Source: Yamagishiella unicocca (taxonomy: Eukaryota > Chlorophyta > Chlorophyceae > Chlamydomonadales > Volvocaceae). From it: 64,000 bases of DNA. Within the stretch, counting starts at the first letter, position 1. The number at the start of each line of letters is the position of its first letter. A model generated the notes under the pieces. That model saw only the letters and a list, made by a program, of their open reading frames with translations. It had not been told where the DNA came from and searched no databases. The translations under genes and the position numbers were made by a program. The stretch covers positions 3,038,001-3,102,000 of the forward strand of contig BDSL01000001.1 of the NCBI GenBank assembly GCA_003116995.1. The letters run 5' to 3'. This document shows positions 44,265 to 58,000 of this stretch, one piece after another.

Positions 44265-45270
44265 CAGCCCTAGTTTAAAAACGCCTTGCTTCCAAATTTT
44301 CCTTGTCTCCGAAGACAAATTGGAATAACAGAAAATATGAATTCTTGGCTGGATCCGCGACCATAATTAGGAGCTTGCCGACCCCTGGTTCCGCACTTCC
44401 GCTCGCGCGCGGCTGAAATGGAGCACAAGGCAGATTAACATCGTATATTGCCGGTTGTGATGAAGTATTTCCTGATCCTTCAGTTAACGGTAATATGCGA
44501 GCGGAATAAACTGTTGCGCTGCGGGCGCTCCGCCAGCAAACAAGCGGGGGTTAAAGCTTTTGAAAGGGTATGGAAACCGCCGTCGGAAACCGATCGCGAA
44601 AGCTGGGGAGATTTAGGTTATGAAGGACGCGTAATGGCGCACAGGATAACGGCCGATGGTCATTTGGACGCTTGCACAAACCAGCAACATTCCGGGCACC
44701 GGCGTTGGCCACCGCATACCCGATGGGAACCCGGGGGTCTCACATGGTTGCGCAAGAGGAGCGTGGTTTGAGCGAGCACCAGTCGTCGCAACTGCGAGTG
44801 CCGCCGTTGCGCGGTGTGTCATATAACTCTCTTTTTCTCTCCCTGCTCACGCCTCAGCCCTGCCCTGCCTGGCCTTGCTCCGGCGCCTCCAAAAAGTGCT
44901 GTGGTGTGCTCCCGGATGCACAGCCAACTCCCTAGCCAACTCCCTAGCCATGTGGATAGATGAAAGCGTTGTACTCGGTACCCTGTCTCGGAATTACATC
45001 CTGGGCGGCTCATGATTTTAACACTTAGGGAGCCGAAGGACGTATTAATACTTGCGTCAAGTACATAAGGGAGGCGTGAAGCTAGGGCCCGGCGGGCCGC
45101 CAGTCCCCACGTTTCAGCACCGGCGTCCCCGCATGCACATATTCACACCAGCCGCCAGTCCGTGGCGCAGCAACCCGCACCTGCCGGCCTCCCTTCTCCC
45201 CTCCCCGCCACCCATTCGTGCGCACCGCACCAGCTAACGTCGCCCGCGCTGGACCGTACAATTTCATCAT
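44265..45270. other. Intergenic, nothing recognised
   Basis: About 1 kb downstream of the LINE tail without exon-like sequence. A short TCCCTAGCCAAC duplication occurs at about 44928-44950. Small open frames show no protein-like composition. Confidence 0.4.
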
Positions 45271-45285
45271 AGAAAGGGGGTCACT

Positions 45286-45432
45286 ACAGATATGGCCACT
45301 ACAGATATGGCCACTACAGATATGGCCACTACAGATATGGCCACTACAGATATGGCCACTACAGATATGGCCACTACAGATATGGCCACTACAGATATGG
45401 TCACTACAGATATGGTCACTACAGATACGGGC
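45286..45432. repeat. 15-bp minisatellite, about ten copies
   Basis: Tandem ATGGCCACTACAGAT with late variants (GGTCACTACAGAT). The period is a multiple of three, so it reads as MATTD repeats on one strand and ISVV repeats on the other; no gene context supports either. Confidence 0.9.
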
Positions 45433-46072
45433 ACCACGGAAGTAGCCGGATTCCTCCAGCACGTGATGCCTTTGCCCCCTCCAACGCTGCTGTATCCGAG
45501 CAGTACGGCTAGATGAGCGGAGCCCTCGCACCACCGCATGCACCTGTTATTTATTCAGCCACACCACCATTGGCCACACGCGCTCGAGTGCGTGCACCGT
45601 GCAGCTTTTTAGGGTTTCGGGGGGCAGAGCCTTCGGACCCAAAGCTCCCAACAACCCATTGAATACAATGGACGTTCGTGGATGGGAGCTGCAAGTGCGC
45701 AAGATAAGAAGATGATACCAGGTCGCCGAATCCAACCGGCAGCCCATTCTTGAGACCAACATCACGTCGTCCACGCACTCATGGCACCCACGTGACGACG
45801 CGGTAAACCCAAAGGCACTTACTCAGTGCTCGGACCCAACCACCTGCGCATCCGCCTGCTGTCCTAATCAGGCACAAACGCCAGCAACCTCCCCCAACGC
45901 ACCCAACCAGCACCGCCACCACACCGCCACCCACCGCTTGACCCCGCGACTTCTGCAACTGCTTAGTTATGCAGCGCCCAGCCCGACTCCACACCTTCCC
46001 CGAAAGCACGGTAAATGCTGCTCCGCCAGAGGCCGCCGCAGACCCCGGCCGCGCCACCGCCCCCTAAACCCG
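45433..46072. other. Region downstream of the LRR gene
   Basis: Follows the stop of the LRR-RI gene on the minus strand and should hold its 3' untranslated region. No TGTAA signal was found close to the stop and no other gene is visible. Confidence 0.35.
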
Positions 46073-49000
46073 CTATCGCCCCTTGCCCCCCTTGCGGCCC
46101 CCCCGAGTGACCACCTCCGCGCCCTCCGCCGCGGCGGGTGCCGCCGCCGCGTGCATCAGCCGCAGCGCCGGCGGCGGGTCCCTCATGAAGAGCCCTACGA
46201 ACACTGGAAACTCCACCACCAAGTTGGGGACCAGGTGCTGCTGCTGCTGCGTCACTGAGCGCTGCGAGTCGGATATAGCCGGCAAGCCGCCCTTGCCTCG
46301 TGACGGGCTGGGGCTGTCGATACCGGGGATAGCCAGGTTGCCGCTCTGTGACTGCTGGCGGTTCGGACGCTGCGGGTTGGGGCGGGCCATGGGGCTAGCA
46401 GCGTGATGTGGTGTGCCGGCGCTGGGGCCAGGCGAGGAGCCGCCGCCGCCGCCGCCGGCCTCCAGGGGGCCAGCGGCTGGGGGCGTCGAGGGCTTGGGCG
46501 CGTAGGGCTTGTAGGCGGGGCCGTCCTTGGGCGTTGCTAGCCGGGCCTCGGAGTCAAAGGCCTCACACAGGTACCCGATCTCAAGCCTGCAAGTGGGGCA
46601 GGGCGGGGCGCAGGGAAAGGAGGATGTTGATGGGGGTAGGGATGTGGGTTGTTGGTCAGGGATGTGGGTTGTTGGTCAGGGATGTGGGTTGTTGGGCAGG
46701 TATATGGGTTGCTGGTTAGGGAGACGGCGTTAGGGTTACGGATTTGGGCATTACTGTTTGGCAGCAACAGCAGCAGTCGGCGCCCCGCGGCACTGACACC
46801 GCTGATCGCGACGCAGCCGCGGCCGGTGTACTCGGGCTCCAGGGGGGGGGGGTGCGAGGCACACGGCGCGCCCTACCAGCACTCCGCTCCCTCCCCCTCC
46901 GCTCCCCTCCCTCCCCTGCCCGCCAGCATCCTCTCCTCGCACACACCTGTTGTAGCCCCAGTCCCTGAGGACCGCCTCCCACTGCTCCGCCGTCATGGCG
47001 TCCTCGCCGGAAGTGGCGTTGAAGAAAATGTCCTCCAACGGACTGTCGCCCTCCATGCCACCGCGGCGGAGCTCAGACCTGAGGCGCGAGGGGCGGGTGG
47101 TCGGGGAGGCGACGAGGAACGGGACGAGCGAGCCGCGGCGCGAAGGCACCTCTAGGGAAAGCTCATTAGCTGTGCGAAGACAATACCTTGAAAACCGTAA
47201 GGCGCTCCCAATCTAACGGTATCCTGAGAAAAACAAGGCTTCTCTTACGGGTGACGCGCAACTTGTTTGGGTCCGTGAGCGCTGACAGCGCCTTCCGTCC
47301 TTCCTTCCTTCCTTCCCCATGACACGCCGCTACGGTACTGCAGTCCCTTCCGGGCCCGCGTCACCCAACACGTCAAGCCGCACCCGGCATCCTCCTCGGT
47401 CTGACCCCGAACCCCTCCACGACCCCTTGGTCCCCACCCCCTCCACGACCCTTTTGTCCCCACCCCCTCCACGCCCCCTTGGTCCCCACCCCCTCCCCCG
47501 GCCCCGCCGCCTCACCGCAGCATCAGCCTCGCCATGCGGTCCCACGCCGCCTGCCACGGCGCCTTGTCCGCCAGCGCCCGCATCAGCATGTGCCTGCTCT
47601 GCCACTCGGGTCGCACCCAGTGGCTGCCGTCGTCGAAGTAGCCGTACATGGTCTTAACGCGAGACAGCTCCAGGCGACGAGCCTGCTTGGTGCGAATCTC
47701 CAGCCGGTCGCCTGGGGAGGTAGGGGGCCAGGGCGGCGAGGCAGGGCGGGCCAGGGAGGGGTCCGGGAGGGGTTTGAGGGAGGCTGCCGGGGAGGGGCGT
47801 TCATGTGACACACTGTGGAGTGCCAGCCTGTCAGCGCATCGGCTGCGCTTTTCGGCGACAAGAGGTAGTTTTGTATGTGGGAGGTATGGGCTCAGTGGGA
47901 CAACAGCGAGGCAACCCTTCGAGAACGATGAAAACAGTAAACCAGCCGCCTCCTAAGGTACGGCACTCGTACAGTACCCCATCTCTGCCCCCCCGCCCGC
48001 TCTTCCCCTCTCTCCTCCGCCGCACTCACCGGGCCCCAACGCCTCCAGCTCTGCCTTGCTGCGGCCCAACAACTCGAAGCCGTCCAGCCCGATGAAGTCG
48101 AACTCCATGAAGGGAGTGACGGTCTCTGCCACGAAGGTGCCCCACATGTTGCGGTTCTCGGTCACGAAGCGACGCACGCCGTTGATGCGCAGGTTCCAGA
48201 AGTTGGGCAGGTCGGCGGTGGCGGTGGCGACGTCAACTAGCTTGCGTGCAACGGCCTCGTGGTGGGGGTTGTGAAAGTCCAAAACGTAGTGGCCTGTGTT
48301 TGTTGGGGGCGGTGGGGGAGTTTTGGGGGCGGTGAGGAATCGTGTTTGGGCCGGAGTGTTGGGGGCGGTGAGGGGTTGACTGAAGTCGTGTGTGTGGGGA
48401 GGGTGTGGAGACCGGCCCCCTCTGACCCCCGCCGCCGCACCCGTTGGGTGCGCCTTGTCGTACAGATTGGCCGGCCCCAGCCGCCACATGGCCAGGGCGT
48501 GCTCCAGCGGCTCCAGCGCGTACATGATGGTCCAGATGTTGGCGCGGTCCACGATGAGGCAGTAGCACGTCACGAGCACCTCCACCCGGTGGGGGGCGGC
48601 CTGAGGGGGGAGGGGATGTAGCGGACCATTTAGCGGGGAGTAAGAGGGGCTTCGAGGAAGACCCGTGGATGCGAGAAAAAACCGTTTAGAACAGACATTT
48701 TGAGATGCATGCTGGAGAACTGGGTTAGGATACGAAAGACGAGCCAAAGGGGCGGGAGCGGCGGGGCAAAATGAGGGGCTGGGCGAGCGGCGGCGACCTG
48801 CGTGAGGGCCGGTGACCCGGTCCACTCATGCCTTTCTGCCTCTGTGGCCTGCCGCCCATTCGCGTCCGCAGCCTTCCATACTGCCGGCCGCCAGCACCCG
48901 CCCCACGCACGACACCGCAGCTACCCCGACCCCGACCATCCACCACTTACCGACCGCCTCGGGCCCCACCCTGCACCTCTGGGGCCCCCCCGGGCCCCAC

Positions 49001-52000
49001 CCCGCACCTCTGGGGCCCTCCCGGGCCCCACCCCGCACCTCTGGGGCCCCCCCGGGCCCCACCCCGCACCTCTGGGGCCCCCCCGGGCCCCACCCCGCAC
49101 CTCTGGGGCCCCCCCGGGCCCCACCCCGCACCTCTGGGGCCCCCCCGGGCCCCACCCTGCACCTCTGGGGCCCCCCCGGGCCCCACCCCGCACCTCTGGG
49201 GCCCCCCCGGGCCCCACCCTGCACCTCTGGGGCCCCCCCGGGCCCCACCCCGCACCTCTGGGGCCCCCCCGGGCCCCACCCCGCACCTCTGGGGCCCCCC
49301 CGGGCCCCACCCCGCACCTCTGGGGCCCCCCCGGGCCCCACCCCGCACCTCTGGGGCCCCCCCGGGCCCCACCCTGCACCTCTGGGGCCCCCCCGGGCCC
49401 CACCCCGCACCTCTGGGGCCCCCCCGGGCCCCACCCCGCACCTCTGGGGCCCCCCCGGGCCCCACCCCGCACCTCTGGGGCCCCCCCGGGCCCCACCCTG
49501 CACCTCTGGGGCCCCCCCGGGCCCCACCCTGCACCTCTGGGGCCCCCCCGGTTCCCACCCCGCACCTGGAACGCCTCCACCAGCGTCTTGACCTGCGCCG
49601 CCGTGAACGCCAAGTTGGACACGATGGGTCGCAAGCGAGCCAGCTGCAGCCGGGCGGCCACGTAGTCGGCCTCAGGAACGGGGCGGCCGGACGCGTCCAG
49701 GGGGATACCCAGCTGCAGGGGGGAGGGCGAGATGAGGGGAAGGTGGTGGAGGAGGAGGAGGAGGTGGTGGAGGAGGAGGAGGAGGGGGAGGAGGGAAATA
49801 TGTTCGGAAGGGAAGAGGACCTGGCTCGCCCGCTGAACGAACACACAGAAACACGCAGGTATGTGGTTCGGGCAGGGTTGTATCGATTTGTACAACAATC
49901 TGAGTTAACACATGCGCGAAAGACGTCGTCCCGCATCTGACTCGAACTCACGTCCTTGGTCAGCACCTCCATCAGCAGCTCGTCGCTGACGGGCGCCGCA
50001 TCCTCGGGCGCCAGCACCCCGCTGACGTAGTCGAATGACAGGGTGCCGTTGTGCGGCACCAGCCCCTTCCACTGCTCCGGGGGACCGAAGTTGACTGGCA
50101 CCTGAGCGGTAAGGGGGGAGGTGAGGTGTGAGAGGAAGCAGCGGGGGATGGATGTGTTGTTGGAGTTGGGCCACAAGAGGTCACTGGTATTGCGGGAGCA
50201 CGCGACCACACCACCGCTGCGCCCGTGTCCCCCCGTGCTCCCCCCCCCCGCCCCCCCCGCCCCCTATGGCTATGCACCCACTACATTCCCCAGTCGCGTT
50301 ACCGGTTCTTTTGTTGTAAACCCCCCGCCCCCCACGTGGCCCCCCGTGCCCCCCCGTTCCCCCTACCTTTGTCACCGACTGGTTCTGGTCGTGCACGATG
50401 TTGTGCCAGTTGAGCGTATCGACCGGCTCGCTGCACGCCACGTCCTTCAGCCTCACCGCCAGGGCGGTGTGCACCCGAGAGCCCAGGTGAAGCTCGTAGT
50501 GGCCGGTGGGGTTGGAGAAGCGCAAGTAGGAGTACCTGCGCGAGTGGACGACGAGGAGCGCGGGGGTAGGGGAAGGTGCGGGGGCGGGGGGAATTTGAGT
50601 CTTGTTTTGGGTTTCGTGGCTCTTCAGGGGTACATGCTGTGATGGAGGAGGCGGCCTGTGCGACGGACAGGGGCGGAGGGACCACCCCTCCGACATATGA
50701 CCTCCGAGTTTTACTTTTTCCCCAACCAAGTAATCCAGAAATGCATCTCCAAACGTATGTCCTAAACGTGTCTTCCGTACACAGTTTTTCCTTGCACCTC
50801 CGCGCGCTCCCCAGCCCCTTCGACCGCACCCCACACCCTTCCCACAAACAACACCTGTACCCCGCCACGAGCCCTCCTCCACCCTCGTCGACCCTCCCCC
50901 TCAACCGCCAACCCACCATCCCAGCACATTCTGCAGCATGTCCTGGCTCGTGTCCGCGCCCAGCGCCTCCGCGAGCGCCGAGATGTTGTCCTCGAGGTCG
51001 GCGCAGCGCGTGAACAGCAGCGCGGCCGCCAGGACCATCTCGTCCCCGATGGAGAAGGCGCGCACCAGGGTTGCCGCCTGGTGGCACAGCACGTAGTTGA
51101 AGGGGGCCATGACCTGCGGACACAAGGAGCCCAGGGGAGGCCGGGGGGGGGGAGCGAGGAAACCCGGTTGGTCTCACGACATGGGAGAAAGCTATCCGGC
51201 GAAAAGTTGCCGGAGTTGCGCATGAGCGCGCATGCCGGAGAGCCTGGGATGTCTACCAGGAAACTTGTAGGCGCGTGCCGTCGCGGAGCCGGCGGTAGGG
51301 CGGAGTTCGAGGAAGGCCCGTGGATGCCCGAAAAAACCGTTTAGAAAAGACGTTTTGAGATGCATGCTGGAGAACTGGGTTAGGGATACGAAAGACGAAG
51401 GGGGGAGGGGGATGGGCGGCTTGGTGGTTCGCTGGAGCGGGCACTGGGTGGCGGTGGGGAGATGCGCGCTGTCACCATAAGCGTAAGCGGGTCGGCTATA
51501 GGCACCAACGGGACATAGCCTGCCCGCATGAGCGGTTGAGCTGCTTCCTACCGTCCCTCCCCGCCCCCTGTACGCAGACGGCTCCCCGAGCGCTTGGTGT
51601 GATTGGGGCCACCCTGACCTCCTCCTCATCTCACCGCCGCACCCCCAGACCCTAGCCCGCCCAGCCCCCTCACCTCCACCAGCGCCAGCTTCTCCTTATC
51701 GCTCATCGTGTTGGTCCCGAACTGCGCCGCCAGCGCCATGAACTTCTTGGACTCCATCACCGCAACCACCTTGGAGGTGTGGCGGCTCACAAAGTCGCAC
51801 GTCAGCAGCCCCGAAACCGGCAGGCTGGGGAGCGGGGAGCGGGGAGGGAGGAGCGGGGAGGGGGGCGAGGGCGGGGACAGAGAGGTGGAGTCAAAGCCAA
51901 GGCCGTTGTTGCAGTTGCGATTTTGGGGCTGCAGTTGCGGTTGCGGCTGCGGTTGCGGCTGCAGTTGGCGTTGCCATTGTGGTTGCAGTCGCTGCTGCGG

Positions 52001-55000
52001 TTCATGTTGCGGTTTCTGCGCTTGGGCGTAAAAGTGCATTGGATCTGGTGGGTGGCGGGGGCAGAAAGGAAGCTGGTGGGTGGTGGCTTCAGGCGGGGAG
52101 GCGGACCTGGTGGGGAGGCGGCGAAGGCCAAAGTGAGACCCCCCCCGCGGGTATTCGTCACCCCCTCCGCCCCGGCCGGCCCCGGCCCCTGCCGCACCAC
52201 TCGGGCCACTTCATCGCCTTGCATGATGTCACCGACTTATCCCCCAGCCGTATGTTTTTCATCAGGTCGATGGTGGCGGCCGCGTCCAAGTCACACAGCT
52301 GCATCGCCACCGCCCGGTCTGGAGCCATCTCCAGGTTCAGGTGGTAGGTTCCGTCGGGAGAGAGGGGGTTGAAGCCGCTGGCGTGGCTGTTGCCCCGAGC
52401 TGCAGATGACATGTTGGTGCCCTGAGGAAGGGAGGGGGGGGCCGGGAAGGACGGGGGCAGCGGACGGGAGTTGGGTTGGGTTGGTTGTGTCGGACGGAAG
52501 TTGGGTCGGGTTGGTTGTGTCGGACGGGAGTTGGGTTGGGTTGGGTTGGTTGTGTCGGACGGAAGTTGGGTCGGGTTGGTTGTGTCGGACGGGAGTTGGG
52601 TTGGGTTGGGTTGGTTGTGTCGGACGGAAGTTGGGTCGGGTTGGTTGTGTCGGACGGGAGTTGGGTTGGGTTGGGTTGGTTGTGTCGGACGGGAGTTGGG
52701 TTGGGTTGGTTGTGTCGGAGGCGGCGACGAGCGGAGCGGAGCGGGTGCGCACAGGTTAGGGTGAGGGACATGTGTGGGGGGAAAATGGCAGCCCCCCAGC
52801 CGCCCCTGGAATCACCGCACCTGCAGGCCTAGGAAGCGCAACGAGGTGTTGGCCTTCAGCGAGTCCATCAGGAAGCGGGCGCCGTCGTCGCCCACAGAGT
52901 TGCCGTTGAGGATGAGCACCTCCAGCGTGCGGTTGGTCTGGGGGGGGGGGGCGCGGGGGGCGGCGGGAGGCGGCGGACCCGCGGCAGCAGGGAGGTGCGG
53001 CGTTTAGCAACAAGCTTGTGCGGGTTGCCGAACGCAAGCAAACACGTTCGCCCGAAAGCAGCCTCTTTTAGGGAGTGGGGCGAAGTTTCTGAAGCACGAG
53101 GACGGGCCGGAAAATAAACACCCCCCCCGCTTCCCTCCCCCGCGAGCTCGTGACTCCATCGCGCCCCACCGCCCCACCGGCTCTCTCACCCGGATTCCTT
53201 CCGACAGCATCAGGCATGCGTCCGAGCCCATGCGCGTGTTGGTTAGGTCCAGCCACGTCAGGGACTCGTTCTTCAGCAGCATGGCGCCCAGGGCCTCCAC
53301 CCCCTGGCTCTCCAGGCCGTTCCAGGACAGGTTGAGGCGCGTGAGGGTGTTGTTCTGGGCAATGCCCTCGGACAGCGCGCGCACGCCGTCGGCCTGTGAA
53401 CGGGGTACGGGGTAAGCCACGTTGGAACACAGGAGCCCCGCCGTACCAGACTTGCAGTGGACACGCGAAGGAGGTGCAGGGTGTGGTGGTGGCGGTGGTG
53501 GTGGTGGTGGTGGTGGTGGTGGTGGTGGTGGTGGTGGTGGTGGTGGTGGTGGTGGTGGTGGAGGTGCGCGGGCGCGGTGGTGGAGATAGGCACGTGTCGG
53601 CGTGTGTCGAAATGAAGGTCAGGATCCTCCTCCCCCCGAGCTCTGACCAGGACCTCAGGGCCCCAACGCCAAATAAAGGTCACAGGTGCCCTCACAACGT
53701 CCAGCATTGCACCCGGAGCGTCCCTCCCCAGTCCCTCCTTCCCCCGCTGCCCCACACACGGCCGCCCTGCCCCGCCTCCGGCCCGCTCGTCCGTACCTTG
53801 ATCTGGTTCCAGCTGAGATCCAGATCCTCCAGCCCGCTGGGCAGCGCCAGCACCTCGCCGAACATGGACGCGGTCCCGCTCCCCAAGGAGTTGTTGGACA
53901 GCCCCAGCACCGCTAGCCGGGTATTGCCGCGCGACAGGGCGGCCGCCAGCGCCCGGCCCCCACTCTCGGGCACTCCGCACTTGTTGAGGATCATCTGCTT
54001 GATGAACTGCGGAGGAGAGGGGCCGAGGCCGGGGGAGTGAGGGAGGGTTCGAGGAAGACCCGTGAGGGAGGGGAGTGGCATAAAAGGACCGTTAACTCGG
54101 TAAGGGGGGGGGGCAGAAAGGCTGCCAGCGAGTCAGGATGGAGTTGGGGTTGGAGAGGACGCCTCCGGGGTGGGGGCGAAGGGGCGGGGGAGCGGCCCGA
54201 TGACGGTTATGGGGTCCATGGGCGACATGAGTGCCCAGGGGTGGGAGGAAGAGGACGGGGGGGTCACGGTTTCTGGGATGTGTTTCATAATGTCCCAGCC
54301 GCAAAGCCCGCGACCAGCGCGCGCGCTCACGTACGCGCCGTACCGTGCCGTACCTGGTACGGCGTTATGGTTGGGTCGAGCAGGTCCGCCAGCGCGCGCA
54401 CGCCGTTGATGCCCAGCGGGTTGTTGGACAGGTCCAGGGAGGTGATGGCGCAGGTGAGGCGGTGGGGGGTCGCGCTGGGCAGCGGGACGCGGCGGCCCGG
54501 CAGGCCGTTGGGTGGGGGGTGCGCGCCGGCGTGACCCTCCGGTCCCGCTAGTCGCGAGGGGCTGAGGGCGAGGGCGGGGCAAGGGGACGGGGCGGCAACA
54601 GAGGAGGGAGAGGTGGAGGCTTGCGGTCATGTATTTCCCTTATTGCTTCTCTTTCCCCTCACTTTTCCCTCTCTTAACCCCATTATTATTTTCCAGCTTC
54701 CGTCTTTTCCCCACTTTGCTCCTTTTGCTACTTCGCGACGAGGAGGGGCCAGCGCCGCTCCCAAGGAGGGCCGCCTGCACCCGGCAACCAGCGGGGTCTC
54801 CGCGACCATCGCCAGCATAACGTACGAGGAGCCTCATCACTCCACCAAACACCACGACACCACCCGGGCACCACCCCGGGCACCACCCCGGGCACCACCC
54901 CGGGCACCACCCCGGGCACCACCCCGGGCACCACCCCGGGCACCACCCCGGGCACCACCCCGGGCACCACCCCGGGCACCACCCCGGGCACCACCCCGGG

Positions 55001-58000
55001 CACCACCCCGGGCACTGCCTCCGCGCCCGGTTGTCTGCGCCCACGACTTCCCGTGCCTCACCATCATTACTCATCCCGTACACGAGCCTTCCGCTTTGTG
55101 TTCCGGAACCCACGTGCCCATGCACATTACAGCGCCGTAGCTGTCAACTAACGCACTCGCCCTCCGGCTCCCTGTGCCGTACCTCGGCTTCGTCCGGTTG
55201 GCTACATTTTTCGAAGAACTGACGCGCACCCGACTCCGCATACGCACGCAAGAAGCGACCCCCCTGTGCGAGACACGCGATGCACGATGCGGCGCTTATC
55301 CCCTCCGGCACGCGGTACACGACACGCGATACACGACACGCGATACACGACACGCGATACACGACACGCGATACACGACACGCGATACACGCGATACACG
55401 ACATACGCCACGCGATACACAACACACGGCAAGCGATACACGCGACATGCGATACACGCGGAGGGCGGCGGCGACCCACTCGTTGATGATCTTGAGCCAT
55501 TCGGGGGCATCCACGAGGCTGCTCGCCGCCGCACTGGCCGCCGCGCCCTCCTCCTCCTGCGACTCCTCCTGCAGCCGCAGCCGCTCCTCCTCCGCCTGCC
55601 GCCGCAGCTCCTGCTCCTTGATCAGGGTGGCGGGGATGAGCCGCACCGTCAGGTCACCCGGGGCTCGGCGCGGGGGAGACGTGAAACCCACACGGGAGGT
55701 GCCCGTGGGGCTGCCGGCGCCAGCAACGCCGTCGGAGGCGCCGCCGATGACGCCGCCGGACAGGTTGACGGTGTTGGCGAGGCTGGCCGCCGCCGTTTGG
55801 ATCCTGAGCAGCGTTCAAACGACGCCAGCGCAACAGCCGCGAAGCAAGGGGGGGGGTTGTAAGGGAAGCCCCAAGAAGTCCCAAGAAAGGGGGTGGGGGT
55901 GCAAACATGATCCGGTTACTCGACGTGGGTTACTCGAAGCAGGGAGGGAGCGAGAAGGAGTTGGTGGTTGTGGTGGTGGTTTCGTGGATCTGGTCCTGAC
56001 AGTCCATGTTGCCCGGGCCCTCCACGCCGACGCGGAACTACCTTGTTCCCTTCCACTACCCCCTCACCACCACCTCACCACCACCTCCTCCGTCACTCCC
56101 TCACCACCTCCTCGTCACCCCCGGCCCCACCGCCCCCACCTCTTCTCCAGCAGCTTGCGAGCTCGCGGCTGCTTGGCCATGGTGCCACTGTAGAGACCGG
56201 CGAGGATGTTCTCAATGCCCTGGCCGGGGTGGGAAGAGGGAGGCGGAGGGGGCTACATGCTGAGAGCTGAGGTTTTGAGGCGCTGAGGGGGGGTGTCCTA
56301 ACGGCTAAGGCTGCGGCTTTCAGAGGAGGTGCCCCGGGTGGGGGTGAGGTGTGACGGACAGTGTGAGGGGCACGTCCATGGCAGCTAACGGACACAAACG
56401 CCCGCCCGCCAACCCAAGCGCATTACCCGTCATCACACGTCATCGCACGTCATCACACGCCACGTCACGAGCCCCCCCCTCCAGGCCGAGGCCGATCCCT
56501 GTCCCCCCAGGCGGCCCTCACCGTGGCGTCCAGATGGTTGTCCTGCAGGTTGAGGTGGGTGATGGTGACGTTGGCGGACAGCGCGTGTCGCAGGGCCGCA
56601 GCGCCCTGGCGGCCCAGGTGGCAGTGCGACATGTTGGCTTCGGGGGAAGAGAGCTGCTGGATGACCTGGGGAGGCGTGGGCGGCATAAAAACCGTTGACG
56701 CGACAAGGACAGGATAGTTGGCGCATGATCGGCGGACACCTGGCTGTGGGCGGATGCTGGAGCACTGGGACAGACTGCATTTGCAGCTGAGGCGGCATAT
56801 ACGGTAAGCGGTTGGACGTGTTGAGAGAGGTTTCGGAGTGGAGCGGCGGGACGGCAGCTGCGCGTACGGCGGGTTTTGGGGCACGTACCCGTCCCTCCCC
56901 TCCTGGCGCCCCCCCCCGCCCTACCTGGGTGCTGGGGGTGACACCCAGCTCATGGCATTTGAGCACGTAGATGTCTGGTGGGGACAAACGGGGATGGGGG
57001 GGGATTGGAGGGGGAGCATACACAGCGCGGTGTTGGGAAGGGGAGGGCGCGAGGGAGAGAGGGGTGCTTCGTGGGCCGAGCCGCAGCAACACGCGGGGGG
57101 AAGCCGGTCTCCCAACATGAGGTGAGGGCGTGAGGTGGACCCTTCGCAAGGTCCAGTCTCCTCCACTCGCCGGCCCCCTCAACCCACCGTCCCCTTACCT
57201 GTCCCCTCCATTCGCAGGCCCCCTCAACGCAACATACACCACCATTCCTCCACACGGCTCACGCGCCAGGTCCTGTGCAGCATCCTCTTGCCCCGCCACC
57301 CAAGCCACCCGATCCCGACCCCCACTCACTCGTCCCCTGGTGCTCTTCTCGCCCCTTGACGTACAGCTCGTCCACTCCGTGTATGAGCCCGTCCCAGCCC
57401 CCGCCACCCTCCCGGTGCATCTTCTTGATGGTCGCCACCCAGTTGCTCATGAAGGGCATCCGATCGTACAGCCGGTCGATGCCAGCCTGCAAAAAAAATT
57501 GCGACCAGTTGGGGTCAGGGGGGTGGAGGTGATCGGGCAGGAGGGTGAAGGTGATCGGGCAGGGGGGTGGATGTGAAGGTGATCGGACACTAGCAACGGC
57601 GCTTCGGCCCCCCTGGTTGGCTTGTTCCACACGCTCCTCTCCCCCACACACACGCTCCCCCCCCCAGACGGGTTTACTTTCATACCCCCCACCAAATAAG
57701 ACACATCGTAGCCAGAGCGTTGACTGCCTGCTCCTCAGCCCAAGCGAGCCCACGCGCGCGCTAGGTCCCGCTTTCCTCCCAATGCCGCGATGGCCCTGAA
57801 CTGCCGCCGCCTCCGCATCTCCCCCCTCCTCCCTCCGAACCCTCGCCATCTCCCCCCCTCGCGCCACACCTGCAGCTTGCCCCAGTTGTAGCCCTTGGCG
57901 TGGAGCGCGTCTTTGAAGCCAGCGCCGAACTCCCCGCCCGAGCCCGAGGGAGCGTCGCCCTCGCCGCCTGGGATGGGGGGGCCCCGTGTGTGTTAACTTA

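Noticed and set aside
45218..45539. MATTD/ISVV repeat ORFs
   Set aside because: 15-bp minisatellite with no gene context.
48802..50209. ORFs of 230-420 codons with PGPTPHLWGP or GGAPEVRGGARGGP repeats
   Set aside because: They are the 31-bp intronic array of the LRR gene read in each frame.
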